Counted from the first letter of the stretch, positions 1 through 7,905 are shown. The stretch: DNA of 12,007 nt from a bacterium (Candidatus Gribaldobacteria) CG10_big_fil_rev_8_21_14_0_10_37_21 (GCA_002773495.1 PFAX01000029.1:3818-15824); one strand, 5' to 3'. Notes: a model not told the origin generated them from the letters alone. Numbers and translations: made by a program.

Positions 1-624
1 ATACACTACGACTACACCAACGCCGTCTTGGTACGGGCGGGAGGGGTCCAGCGGGTCGTCTTTGCCGATTGCCCAGAAGCCGACCTTGCCGTTCGGGCTA
101 ATCCCCTGACGGCAAGTGCGATACGCCGCCTCGGACCTCGCGTGAGCCGTTTGACCGGCCGCGACGAAGTCCGCGAATGACTTCCTGCCTATCATCTCGC
201 GGACGATAGGGGTAACATCCTGCGGCTCATCGGCTACCCTTGGAAACCCAAGGGACTTTGCGATCTCGCTGACACCTATTACAAAAAACAAAGTGTCGCA
301 GGGAGGGACGCCCGATGTGCCATTTAGGTCAATTTGCTCGAGCATTTTTAGATCCAGCCACCCCAACCAATCGCTGGTGGGGTCGTTGAAGCCCGCCATC
401 CGCCAAATACCTAAGAGGGTATCAGCGTCAATGTGGCTTATTTCAACGATATGGTTTGCTACCCCAATAATTTTGGGGATCGATGCGTTTCTCGCTGGAC
501 AGGGCTGCCCCTCGGCTCCAGCAATTCCGGGGTGATGGTCGAAGTTCCGAATTCCATCGTGCACCCCTGCCTCGATGGAATAGTTTAACCCGGACGCCTT
601 CTTAACTAACAAAATTTGAGTCAT
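1..624 (-). CDS. Partial GC-rich gene, uncharacterised protein with DHH-like motif (3' end outside window)
   Basis: From ATG at 624 the frame stays open for 208 codons to the window edge, so the C-terminus is missing. The start has a good Shine-Dalgarno (AAGGAG, 7 nt upstream) and a consensus promoter. The protein begins MTQILLVKKASG; residues 27-33 read NFDHHPG and residues 64-69 HIDADT, with more acidic and His residues around 22-23. FDHH is reminiscent of metal-binding motifs in DHH/MYG1-type phosphoesterases, but I cannot place it in a family and the other DHH motifs are not clearly present. No signal peptide or membrane segment is seen in the visible part. Base composition is much richer in G+C than the rest of the window, with codons such as CGG, GCG and CCC that neighbours avoid, while its promoter is AT-rich like the host. 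Horizontal acquisition is my inference. That it is a real gene is well supported; its function is open. Confidence 0.75.
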   Translation of the reverse strand, partial: MTQILLVKKASGLNYSIEAGVHDGIRNFDHHPGIAGAEGQPCPARNASIPKIIGVANHIVEISHIDADTLLGIWRMAGFNDPTSDWLGWLDLKMLEQIDLNGTSGVPPCDTLFFVIGVSEIAKSLGFPRVADEPQDVTPIVREMIGRKSFADFVAAGQTAHARSEAAYRTCRQGISPNGKVGFWAIGKDDPLDPSRPYQDGVGVVVVY

Positions 625-677
625 TGCTGACTCCTTTCCCCTTTCGGGATTGAAAATAAAAATTTTCTACACTTAAA

Positions 678-706
678 ATTACAACATAAGTATAGCATAG
701 TGTCAA
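678..706 (-). promoter_or_regulatory. Sigma70-type promoter of the GC-rich gene
   Basis: On the minus strand TTGACA (701-706) is followed after 17 nt by TGTAAT (678-683). This predicts a start near 670 and a 5' leader of about 45 nt. The leader holds a small CCC-GAAA-GGG hairpin just before the AAGGAG ribosome binding site. Confidence 0.75.
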
Positions 707-729
707 GGTTTTATCAATAGTCATGCAAC

Positions 730-758
730 AAAAACACTCGCTTTGGGCGAGGTTTTTT
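730..758. terminator. Bidirectional intrinsic terminator after rplU
   Basis: CTCGC (737-741) and GCGAG (747-751) form a 5-bp stem around TTTGG. A T6 run follows on the plus strand (753-758). On the minus strand GTGTTTTT follows. The minus-strand use would end the rplU transcript. Confidence 0.65.
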
Positions 759-766
759 CAATTATC

Positions 767-803
767 TGCTATTTGCTATCTACTATCCCTACTATTTACT
801 ATT
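767..803. repeat. Short heptanucleotide tandem repeat
   Basis: Five units of T(A/G)CTAT(T/C) lie at 767-773, 774-780, 781-787, 790-796 and 797-803, interrupted once by CC. The array runs into the stop codon of rplU. It is low-complexity sequence with no visible function. Confidence 0.6.
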
Positions 804-1113
804 AACTGATTTTGGTGATTTCAACTAAAGTATAGGGTTGTTTATGGCCCTTTTTTACTTTATAACGTTTCTTGGCTTTATATTTTAAAATAATTACTTT
901 ATCAGCTCTTTTTTGCTCTAAAACCTTACCTTCAACAACAGCCCCTTCAATTAAGGGTTTGCCTAACTCAACCTTACCTGCGTTCTCTTTAAGCAAAACC
1001 TCGGCAAACTCAATTTTAGTGCCTTCTTTTTGTTCTAATTTTTCAATTTTTAATTTTTCACCAGGGGCAACCACATATTGCTTGCCTCCTGTTTGAATAA
1101 TAGCTAAACTCAT
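802..1113 (-). CDS. rplU: 50S ribosomal protein L21
   Basis: The 103-aa product matches L21 in length and pattern: it opens MSLAIIQTGGKQYVV, carries the basic stretch KYKAKKRYKVKKGHKQ around residues 77-92, and ends in VEITKIS. L21 binds 23S rRNA in the large subunit. In most bacteria rplU is followed by rpmA (L27); here a terminator follows directly and no rpmA is visible downstream. There is no Shine-Dalgarno before the ATG; the promoter in the end of rmuC predicts an mRNA with a leader of only about 3 nt, so translation is probably leaderless or nearly so. The identification is firm. Confidence 0.97.
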   Translation of the reverse strand: MSLAIIQTGGKQYVVAPGEKLKIEKLEQKEGTKIEFAEVLLKENAGKVELGKPLIEGAVVEGKVLEQKRADKVIILKYKAKKRYKVKKGHKQPYTLVEITKIS

Positions 1114-1123
1114 ATATATTTGA

Positions 1124-1152
1124 ATCTTACTCTATTTTCTCTGGTTTGTCAA
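1124..1152 (-). promoter_or_regulatory. rplU promoter inside the 3' end of rmuC
   Basis: TTGACA (1147-1152) and TAAGAT (1124-1129) are separated by exactly 17 nt. The -10 box overlaps the rmuC stop codon. The predicted start is about 3 nt before the rplU ATG at 1113. Confidence 0.7.
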
Positions 1153-2221
1153 TTGCTAAGGGCTCTATTCGCTTTTCAGCCCCTGTTATTTTAACCACAT
1201 CTTTGTCTATCTTGTTTAACTCTTTATAAGCTGTATCGTAAGTACGGCAAACAGTTCCCAACTGTTTCCCTAGTGTTTGCATATACTCGTCGAACCCTAA
1301 TAAATGCTTCCTTAAAACTGAAACATTTGAAATTATATCTTTAGCTGACTTTTCTATCTCAAAGGCCTTTAAGCCCTGCAAAATAGTTTGTAAATAAGCG
1401 TAAAAAGAATTAGGGGAAACAATATGGACATTTTTCTCCCAAACAGCGTATTCTAACAAATCTCGCGTGTTTGACTTAACGGTGCCTACTTCATTTATCA
1501 TTAAATCATAATAAATGCCTTCAGCTGGAATAAACATTAAGGCAAAGTCAAATGTCCCCTCTTCGGGCCTGATATATTTGGCTGTTTCGTCAATTCTGTT
1601 TTTTAAATCCTTCTTAAAGACCTTTTCTAATTGCTCTTTTTTATTTTGATCTTTTTCAACAACGATTCTATTGTAATTTTCTAAAGAAAACTTAGAGTCA
1701 ATCGGGATAATTTTATCAGCTAAAAATAAAACAGCGTCAACAATTTGCCCATCTTTAAAGGCATACTGCATTTGATAATTCTTTGGGGTAAATCCCCCCT
1801 TTAAAAGGGTTTCAAGGGTATATTCCCCTAAAACACCTCTTTGCTTGGGGTTTTTTAAGATATTCTCTAAGCTCTGCAATTGTTCAGCAAACCCTATGAC
1901 TTGCTTATTGGTTTCATCTAAACGGGTTAGTTTTTCTGTAAAATCCTTAGTAATTTTGCCTGTGTTTTCAACTAATTTTCGGCTTTCGCTTAATTGGGCT
2001 CGTAAACCTTGTAAACTACTTTCTTTCATCTCTTGAATCTCTTTACTTTGTTTTTCTTTAGCCATTATGATTTCTTGTTTTAAACCATCTAAGTCCTGCT
2101 TGATCAAAGAAAAAACCGAATTATCGTTTTTATTTTGAGATCCTGCTCTTTTTTGAATAAATATAATATACCCAAAGGTAAACAAAATAACCCCTAAAAA
2201 AATTATATTATACATATCCAT
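1127..2221 (-). CDS. rmuC: DNA recombination protein RmuC homologue
   Basis: This 364-aa protein has an N-terminal membrane anchor (about residues 4-21, hydrophobic, then QKR), a charged coiled-coil region (about 35-120), and the RmuC core: GVLGEYTLETLLK, then IIPIDSKFSLENY, then FALMFIPAEGIYYDLM, then VHIVSPNSFYAYL. RmuC family proteins limit recombination at inverted repeats and are thought to be nuclease-like; that comes from the family, not this sequence. Two in-frame ATGs (2221 and 2215) are possible and neither has a Shine-Dalgarno. It lies 20 bp after the coiled-coil gene and 13 bp before rplU, consistent with one transcript, though rplU also has its own promoter. A slightly shorter form than the E. 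coli protein is expected in this group. Confidence 0.93.
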   Translation of the reverse strand: MDMYNIIFLGVILFTFGYIIFIQKRAGSQNKNDNSVFSLIKQDLDGLKQEIIMAKEKQSKEIQEMKESSLQGLRAQLSESRKLVENTGKITKDFTEKLTRLDETNKQVIGFAEQLQSLENILKNPKQRGVLGEYTLETLLKGGFTPKNYQMQYAFKDGQIVDAVLFLADKIIPIDSKFSLENYNRIVVEKDQNKKEQLEKVFKKDLKNRIDETAKYIRPEEGTFDFALMFIPAEGIYYDLMINEVGTVKSNTRDLLEYAVWEKNVHIVSPNSFYAYLQTILQGLKAFEIEKSAKDIISNVSVLRKHLLGFDEYMQTLGKQLGTVCRTYDTAYKELNKIDKDVVKITGAEKRIEPLAIDKPEKIE

Positions 2222-2241
2222 ATGTTATCTATCTTTTATGA

Positions 2242-3201
2242 TTAATAATCACGAAAAAGATTACGATAAATCTCTTCTGCTTTTGGCATAACTCGCAACA
2301 ACGTAGAGCGTTTGCTATCTTTGCCAACAGATACAACTTCGCTTAATCTTTTTTCTGGTATCTTCAACCCCTCTTTAATTGTTTGTTGAAGAATTCTTTT
2401 TAAATATTCTTCAGTAACTGGAAGATTGTCAGGCAAAGATTTTTTAAAATTTTCATTTAAATTTTCAAATTTTTCAGACAAACTTTCAATTTTAGATGCG
2501 GTCTCTAATTCAAAAGCATCTTGCTGGGTAAAATTTACTTTTTCAGGAATATTAGCAAGATTCTTTTCTAACTCATTACAATATTCAACTACGGTTTTTC
2601 CTTGCTTGTCCTTTTTTTCTAAAAATTCGCTTTTTATCTTATTTAATTCCTTTTTGCCCTTCAAAAAGCCGACTGTTTGGCCTTCTATTAGCTTGGTGAA
2701 ATCCTTTAAAGCGTGTGGGTTAATACTTGCCAAACTCAATTTTTCATTAATCATTTCAAGTAATTTATTTGTCCCTTCTTTATTAGACGAACGAGGATGA
2801 TTCTTTCTAACTTCTGATAAAATCTCAGCGAGAAGGTTAATTTTACATTTAATCTTTTTTGCTTCTTCTTCATTCTTTTGAATATTATCAGCGCACTTTT
2901 GGACAGAATCAACAAAAGAACTAATTGCTTGATCATTTTTCAGCTTTGCTAATTCTATCGCTTTATTTTTCTCGTCTTCTTTTTTTTGGTCTTGCTTGTA
3001 ACGCTCTTTTATTTCCCCTCCTTCATTTCGAATATCTTCTGATTTTTTGAGAGAAACATTCTTTCCTTTTTCCTGTTCTTCAATAGGGGCAACTTCTTTG
3101 TCGCCAGCATCATAGCCAATATTAATAAAATCGTCCTTTTTAAACTCGGTATCAGTATCCGTAGAATCCTCAATAGGATTCTCAATGTTTTTTTTTGGCA
3201 T
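2242..3201 (-). CDS. Hypothetical coiled-coil protein
   Basis: I do not recognise this 319-aa protein. The first 60 residues are acidic and low-complexity (IEDSTDTDTEF, EEQEKGKN), with no signal peptide or membrane segment. Most of the rest is Lys/Glu-rich and predicted helical, with coiled-coil-like stretches around residues 65-125 and 185-260. The C-terminal third (about 265-319) is less charged and ends LRVMPKAEEIYRNLFRDY, so it may be the folded part. The start ATG has no Shine-Dalgarno; a weak AGGGG/CCCCT hairpin lies 11 nt before it. It sits between the exchanger gene and rmuC on the same strand with short spacers. A cytoplasmic scaffold or DNA-associated role can only be guessed from the neighbour. 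Confidence 0.8.
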   Translation of the reverse strand: MPKKNIENPIEDSTDTDTEFKKDDFINIGYDAGDKEVAPIEEQEKGKNVSLKKSEDIRNEGGEIKERYKQDQKKEDEKNKAIELAKLKNDQAISSFVDSVQKCADNIQKNEEEAKKIKCKINLLAEILSEVRKNHPRSSNKEGTNKLLEMINEKLSLASINPHALKDFTKLIEGQTVGFLKGKKELNKIKSEFLEKKDKQGKTVVEYCNELEKNLANIPEKVNFTQQDAFELETASKIESLSEKFENLNENFKKSLPDNLPVTEEYLKRILQQTIKEGLKIPEKRLSEVVSVGKDSKRSTLLRVMPKAEEIYRNLFRDY

Positions 3202-3280
3202 ATATTTTTAAGGGGCAGGTTAAAACCCCTCTATTTATTTTAATTACCTTTAATTAAAGATAACATAAAAATTAAAAAAG

Positions 3281-4240
3281 TTAAAGGGAAATTAATTGGA
3301 TAGAGGCAAAAAGTAAATAAATAAGCAATAAAATAAAGGCCTCTTTTTTGGAAATGCTTTTATCTGTTTTAACAAAAACAAAAAACAAAATAGGGACTAT
3401 CACCGAAAAAATAATCCCTGAAACATAAGGCCGTGGGTTAGTGATAACTAAAGGTCGGATTAAAAACATTAAGCCCAAAATTAAAGAATTATGGATAACC
3501 ACAGCACCCATCAAGGTGCCAGCTGTCATTTGATTATGCTCTGTTTTAGCGGCTTTTAAACCAAAGACCAATTCAGGCAAGGTAGTCCCTAAAGCCACCA
3601 AAATAGCACCAATAAAAAGTAAGGGCAAACGAGACGCCATAGCTAAGCCACCAGCTGACCAAACAATCCCTTCCGCAGCCAATAAAAGTAAAGCAACAGA
3701 TAAAAGAAAGCTAAAAAACTCTCTAACAAACCCTTCAATTGCTAAGGGGTGCTTTATTTTATTAAAAACCCCCTCAAAGGCCTGGCTTTGCTGTTGTTTT
3801 TGCTTTAAAAGATTACTTAAAAAAAGTGAACTGCTTAAAAGCAAAATTAAGCCGTCAATTCTCGTTAAAGAGCCATCTAAGAGTAAAAGAACAGGTAAAA
3901 GGGCTATCACAGCCGTGAAAAGGGCATTTTTTTGAAAGGCCTTTCTTTTGGTTATTATTGCGCCCGAAGCTAAAATAGGCAAGGCCAAAGCCAAAGTTAA
4001 ATCAATAATGTTAGTGCCAATAATATTGCCAAAAGCCAACTCAACCTTATTTTGAAAAGCTGAAGTGATTGCCACAAAAAGTTCTGGCAAAGAGCTAGCT
4101 ATAGCCATTAAAATAAAGGCCACAGTAAACTCACTTAAACCCAAAACATCAGCAAGGCGTGAAAGCGACTTAACCGCCCTTGTGCCAGCCCTTAACAAAA
4201 CAAAACAAGAAATTAAGAAAATAAAAATAATCCAAAACAT
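3281..4240 (-). CDS. Calcium/sodium (CaCA family) antiporter, YrbG-like
   Basis: The 319-aa protein is almost entirely hydrophobic with about ten predicted membrane segments, as usual for bacterial Na+/Ca2+ exchangers. The first alpha repeat is clear: AIASSLPELFVAITS followed by FGNIIGTNIIDL, close to the family pattern of a Glu in SLPE and G-N-x-x-G-(S/T)-N. The second repeat keeps ALGTTLPELVFGLKA but then reads AGTLMGAVVIHNS where most members have GN-x-x-GSN. Both membrane glutamates thought to bind Ca2+ are therefore present, while part of the second repeat is changed. The role is export of Ca2+ (or another cation) against Na+ or H+ across the inner membrane. There is no Shine-Dalgarno. 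With the P-type ATPase upstream it forms a cation-handling pair. Confidence 0.88.
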   Translation of the reverse strand: MFWIIFIFLISCFVLLRAGTRAVKSLSRLADVLGLSEFTVAFILMAIASSLPELFVAITSAFQNKVELAFGNIIGTNIIDLTLALALPILASGAIITKRKAFQKNALFTAVIALLPVLLLLDGSLTRIDGLILLLSSSLFLSNLLKQKQQQSQAFEGVFNKIKHPLAIEGFVREFFSFLLSVALLLLAAEGIVWSAGGLAMASRLPLLFIGAILVALGTTLPELVFGLKAAKTEHNQMTAGTLMGAVVIHNSLILGLMFLIRPLVITNPRPYVSGIIFSVIVPILFFVFVKTDKSISKKEAFILLLIYLLFASIQLISL

Positions 4241-4312
4241 AATAAATAAAATTAAAAAAGAAACATTATTTTATTTAAAACAACCTTTAAGACGAAATGA
4301 AACGGCAGTGAT

Positions 4313-4401
4313 GCTGTTTAGGGGTTTGATTTTAAAGAGTATAAAAGTATCATAAGGCGCAACCACTCGCGGGACTCTTTAAAATAAAACCCCTGAGCAG
4401 C
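4313..4401. repeat. Imperfect 28-bp inverted repeat element (large hairpin)
   Basis: The left arm (4313-4340) and right arm (4374-4401) match as inverted repeats at 25 of 28 positions; the inner 12 bp are perfect (ATTTTAAAGAGT / ACTCTTTAAAAT). The spacer is 33 nt and contains a small GCG/CGC stem. The element fills most of the gap between the ATPase stop codon (4413) and the exchanger start (4240), so it may stop or process ATPase transcripts. It has no canonical GC stem plus U-run. It could also be a small mobile or repeated element; a second copy is not visible here. Confidence 0.75.
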
Positions 4402-4412
4402 TTAGACAATAT

Positions 4413-7040
4413 TTAGGTCTGATGTTTAACAATAAAATGATGTTTCGCAAACTCAATTAAGGCCAAATCAATTATTCCCAAGCCAGCTAAAATGAGCCAA
4501 TCTGTAAAATCTAAAGGAACTGTCTTTAAAATATTCTGAAAAAAGGGTAAATAGATAGCCGTGATTAAACCAAGAAATGAACCTATCCAAGCGATAATCA
4601 AAAACTTATTTGAAAAAGGATTAATCTGCCAAATATTTTTTCGTAAGCTCTTGCAAGCAAATAAATAAAACAAAGAGTCAATCGCTAAACCAGCAAACAT
4701 CATTGTCCTGATATAACCCAACTGCTCGTGCCCAAATTCTTTGTAAAGCCACAAAAATAAACCCAAAAGTAACAAATTGGTAAAAAGCCCTACCCAAATA
4801 ATAATCGCTTTCATTTCTTTATTTAATAAAGAACTCTTTAATTTTTCGGGCTTTCGTTGCATTAAATCCTTTTCTTTGGGCTCAAAAGCTAAGGCGATAT
4901 TAGGCAAACCATCTTCTAATAAATTAACCCATAAAATTTGAACAGCGGTTAAGGGCAGGGGCAATTTAGCGATTAAAGCAAAACCAATTAAAATAACTTC
5001 TGTTAAAGAGTCGCTTAAAAGAAAAGTGATAACTTTTCTAATATTGTCTAGAATGCCTCTGCCCTCTTCAACCGCTTTTTCTAAAACAGAAAAATCATCA
5101 TCTAATAAAACAATATCAGAGGCCTCTTTAGCCACTTGGGTAGCTGACCCTAAAGCTACCCCGATGTCGGCTTTTTTAAGGGCAGTGGCATCATTAACCC
5201 CATCCCCTGTCATCGCTACCACCTCGCCTTTGGCTTGCCATAAACTAACCACCCTTAACTTATGGTGTGGCTCAACTCTGGCATACAAATTAATTTTTTC
5301 TAATTTAGCGAATAAATCTTTATCTGAAAGCTTATCTAAGTCCTCACCTAAAAGATAATTTTCTTTATTAATTTTAAGGCCTAGCTTCTCGGCTATATTC
5401 TTAGCTGTTAAAAAATGATCTCCTGTAGCTATGATCGTTCTAATACCTGACCTCTGGCAGGTTCTAAAGGCCTTTTTAGCTGTTTCTCTTAAAGGGTCTT
5501 CTAAGGCGATAAAGCCTATAAAAACAAGGCCTTTAACATCCTCTGTTTTAATTTGTGATTTAGTTTGTTGTGTTTTATGCCCAAACCCAATCACCCGATA
5601 GCCCTTTGAAGCCAACGAGCTTAACTTTTCTTCTAATTCTTTCTTCTTCGCTTTTGTTATTTTCTCTTTGCCTTTTTCAGAATAAAAATAAGTTGCTAAG
5701 TTAAGCAGTTTTTCGGGAGAGCCAGACACAAAAAGCTCATTTTGTTTTTCTTTGTTTTCTTTAACTAAAGTAGCAACAAACTTATTTTTTGTCTCAAAAC
5801 CCAATAAGGCCAAGTTATTAAATTGCTTATTAAGAACTGGTTTTTCAAAGCCCTCAGCTAAAGCCCCCTCAATTAAGGCTTTGTCTGTAGGGGTAGCAAT
5901 TATTTTCCAAGCTGAAGGTGCTTCCTCTGGGTTTTCAATAATAGCTTCGTTAGCTAAAATAGCTGTTTGCCATAAAAGCTTAAAGTTAAATGAAAAAACT
6001 TCAGCCACTTTCATTTTGCCTTCAGTTAAAGTAAGGGTTTTGTCTGTGATAATAACTGAAGTTGAGCCCAAGGTCTCAGCTGAGGCTAATCTTCTAACTA
6101 ACCCCTTTTGTTTTAATAGCCTGCGCATACCAACAGCTAAAATAACCGTCATAGAAACGGGCAAGCCCTCGGGGATGGCAGCCACTGCCACAGCGACTGA
6201 AGTTAAAAACATATCTAACCAACTTTTACCTAAAAGAACACCTTCCGTAAAAAGAGCTACCGTAATAACAAAGACAAATAAGCCAACGAGTTTAGAAAAA
6301 CGAATTATTTTTTTTTGATAAGGGGTTTTTTCTTCCTTGGCTTCTTTAAGAGCACCCACCACCTTGCCAATTTCAGTATGCGAGCCCACAGCTATCACCA
6401 CGCCCCTGCCTTTACCCCCCTCAATCACGGTTGACATATAGGCCATGTTATTTCTATCCGCCAGGCCTGTTTTCTCTGCTAAGGGTATTATCTTCTTTTC
6501 TTGGCTTAGCCACTCCCCCGTTAAAGAGGCCTCGTTTATTTTTAAATTTTTACTTTCAATAATGTGCAGGTCAGCTGGCACTTTTTCGCCGGCTTTTAAA
6601 AGAACAACATCACCCGTTGTAAGCTCTTCCTGAAAAACCTCTTTTACCCTGCCATCCCTTAAAACAAGGGCTTTAACTTTTAATATTTTTTTTAGCTCTC
6701 TTAAGGTATTCGACGCTTTGTATTCTTGAACAAACCCCACGGTTGTGTTTAAGCCAACGATAATAAAAATAACAATGGCATCAGTAAAATGTTGTAAAAA
6801 CAAAGTTACTATCCCAGCTAAAACCAAAACAAAAATTAAAGGGCTTTTAAGTTGGTTTAATAAAAGTAAAAGTTTTGAAACAGGCTTAGCTTCGGGTAGT
6901 ATATTTTTGGCAAACTTTTGCCTTTCTTCAACCTCTTTCTCTGAAAGCCCTAAAGCTGGGTCAACCTGTAGCTCGTCTAAAACCTCTTTTACTTCTTTGC
7001 TGTGCCAATGGTGAATTTGTTTTTCTTTTTTAACTTGCAT
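4413..7040 (-). CDS. P-type (P2/HAD-IC) cation-transporting ATPase with altered motifs
   Basis: The 875-aa protein has the full P2-type layout: cation ATPase N-terminal domain (1-80), actuator domain, PEGLP in M4 (290-294), phosphorylation Asp333, nucleotide-binding domain, DPLR (515-518), TGD (539-541), TGDGVND (611-617), and M5-M6 with Glu681 and NLLED (706-710). Family knowledge predicts export of Ca2+ or a similar cation, driven by ATP, through an aspartyl phosphate. Several near-invariant positions differ: TGES is TGEW (174-177), DKTGTLT is DKTLTLT (Leu336), KGAPE is SGSPE (439-443), and NDAPA is NDATA. I checked the DNA for the first two changes and found no frameshift. The catalytic Asp, Lys and hinge residues remain, so a working but diverged pump, or one on the way to loss, are both possible. 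An extended -10 predicts a leaderless start. Confidence 0.93.
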   Translation of the reverse strand: MQVKKEKQIHHWHSKEVKEVLDELQVDPALGLSEKEVEERQKFAKNILPEAKPVSKLLLLLNQLKSPLIFVLVLAGIVTLFLQHFTDAIVIFIIVGLNTTVGFVQEYKASNTLRELKKILKVKALVLRDGRVKEVFQEELTTGDVVLLKAGEKVPADLHIIESKNLKINEASLTGEWLSQEKKIIPLAEKTGLADRNNMAYMSTVIEGGKGRGVVIAVGSHTEIGKVVGALKEAKEEKTPYQKKIIRFSKLVGLFVFVITVALFTEGVLLGKSWLDMFLTSVAVAVAAIPEGLPVSMTVILAVGMRRLLKQKGLVRRLASAETLGSTSVIITDKTLTLTEGKMKVAEVFSFNFKLLWQTAILANEAIIENPEEAPSAWKIIATPTDKALIEGALAEGFEKPVLNKQFNNLALLGFETKNKFVATLVKENKEKQNELFVSGSPEKLLNLATYFYSEKGKEKITKAKKKELEEKLSSLASKGYRVIGFGHKTQQTKSQIKTEDVKGLVFIGFIALEDPLRETAKKAFRTCQRSGIRTIIATGDHFLTAKNIAEKLGLKINKENYLLGEDLDKLSDKDLFAKLEKINLYARVEPHHKLRVVSLWQAKGEVVAMTGDGVNDATALKKADIGVALGSATQVAKEASDIVLLDDDFSVLEKAVEEGRGILDNIRKVITFLLSDSLTEVILIGFALIAKLPLPLTAVQILWVNLLEDGLPNIALAFEPKEKDLMQRKPEKLKSSLLNKEMKAIIIWVGLFTNLLLLGLFLWLYKEFGHEQLGYIRTMMFAGLAIDSLFYLFACKSLRKNIWQINPFSNKFLIIAWIGSFLGLITAIYLPFFQNILKTVPLDFTDWLILAGLGIIDLALIEFAKHHFIVKHQT

Positions 7041-7045
7041 TTCTT

Positions 7046-7054
7046 ATTATAGCA
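7046..7054 (-). promoter_or_regulatory. Extended -10 promoter of the ATPase gene
   Basis: TGCTATAAT occurs on the minus strand with TATAAT at 7046-7051, only 5 nt before the ATG at 7040. No good -35 is visible, which fits an extended -10 (TGnTATAAT). The mRNA would start at or next to the ATG. Confidence 0.6.
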
Positions 7055-7079
7055 AAATCTAAAAACATAAAAAAGTATT

Positions 7080-7117
7080 AAAAAAAACCGCTTCACCTTT
7101 GAAGTGCGTGGTTTTTT
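7080..7117. terminator. Bidirectional intrinsic terminator
   Basis: A stem of CTTCA (7091-7095) with TGAAG (7100-7104), plus an outer AACC/GGTT clamp (7086-7089 / 7110-7113), is flanked by T8 on the minus strand (7080-7087) and T6 on the plus strand. It would end the restriction-gene transcript before the ATPase promoter. Confidence 0.6.
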
Positions 7118-7254
7118 GCTTTTGTGATGTCGATATCCCTGATTTCAAACTAAAATTGCCTCAAACTAATCCTTTTATTCAGAAATTATGGAAAATCTAC
7201 GAAGTTAATCCTGAATACTTTGAAATTCTTCAATCTTTTTTAAAACTAACATAA
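7099..7254 (+). pseudogene. Possible C-terminal remnant of a lost plus-strand gene
   Basis: A plus-strand frame with protein-like content runs into the stop at 7252-7254. From 7123 it reads CDVDIPDFKLKLPQ, then LWKIYEVNPEYFEILQ, ending FLKLT. The mix of aromatic, Pro and charged residues looks coded rather than random. Upstream there is no ATG or ribosome binding site in frame, and the frame passes through the terminator hairpin. This suggests the tail of a gene truncated when the restriction-modification pair or the ATPase moved in. I do not recognise the family, and a chance open frame is a fair alternative. Confidence 0.3.
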
Positions 7255-7267
7255 TTACTATTATTTT

Positions 7268-7888
7268 TTATTCGCCAATTTCAAATATTTTCTTGACCAA
7301 TTCTTTCCGAGCGTAAAAAGCTCTACTGGTTGACCCATGCCCTGGACCTTTGGTTCTAGCTTGAATCCATTTACCATCTTTGCCCGTTAAACTTTCAAAT
7401 CCGTATTTTGTCAATTTTTTTCTGATAAAATCATAGTCAGCTCTAATTTCTTTTATTAGGTCATCATCTTCTAAAAAATCTAAACTCCCAACTTCCAATA
7501 ACTCGGCCTTTTTAGCATTTTTGCCGTGCCACATCACGGCACAAAAGACAATCGATTTTAATTTTGCCCAGCAATGGCTTTTAAAAAAATCGTGCTCTTT
7601 CAATTCCTGCGGATTAATCATTGTTATGGCCATTGTTTCTTTTGGCACAAGTTTATCTTTTATATAACGGAAGGCCACTGATTTTAGTTCGTAAGACAAA
7701 CCATTTGGTGCTTTAGAAACATTACATTCAAGCCCAGCTAACCTCTCCAGGATTAAACCTTTCCAACCTTTGTTTTGTTTACCATTTTTATAAGTGGTAA
7801 TTCCAAATTTTTTAGCCAGCTTAGCTAAATCGTGTCCAATATATTTTTTTAAATTTTTAATAGCCGTAGCTCGAGTGACGATTTTCAT
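7268..7888 (-). CDS. MutH/Sau3AI-family type II restriction endonuclease
   Basis: The 206-aa protein has the fold signature of MutH and Sau3AI: NKGWKGLILERLAG (39-52, with Glu48 matching the first catalytic Glu) and SYELKS (65-70), giving the E-x-K pair Glu67 and Lys69. These enzymes cut at GATC, but specificity here is inferred. The catalytic Asp that lies seven residues before the ExK Glu in MutH (PDF...ELK) is not seen; the corresponding segment is shorter and reads APNGLSYELK, with Asn62. Either the metal ligand has moved or the enzyme is weakened. The gene begins 17 bp after the methyltransferase, without a Shine-Dalgarno, so the two are co-transcribed with the protective enzyme made first. 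Confidence 0.85.
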   Translation of the reverse strand: MKIVTRATAIKNLKKYIGHDLAKLAKKFGITTYKNGKQNKGWKGLILERLAGLECNVSKAPNGLSYELKSVAFRYIKDKLVPKETMAITMINPQELKEHDFFKSHCWAKLKSIVFCAVMWHGKNAKKAELLEVGSLDFLEDDDLIKEIRADYDFIRKKLTKYGFESLTGKDGKWIQARTKGPGHGSTSRAFYARKELVKKIFEIGE

Positions 7889-7905
7889 AAAATTAAAATT
7901 TTAAC

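Noticed and set aside
293..535. 80-codon plus-strand ORF opposite the GC-rich gene
   Set aside because: It is an antisense shadow of a long open frame that has a promoter and Shine-Dalgarno.
5752..6318. 188-codon plus-strand ORF inside the ATPase gene
   Set aside because: It is the antisense shadow of a well-identified gene and shows no domain or start signal.
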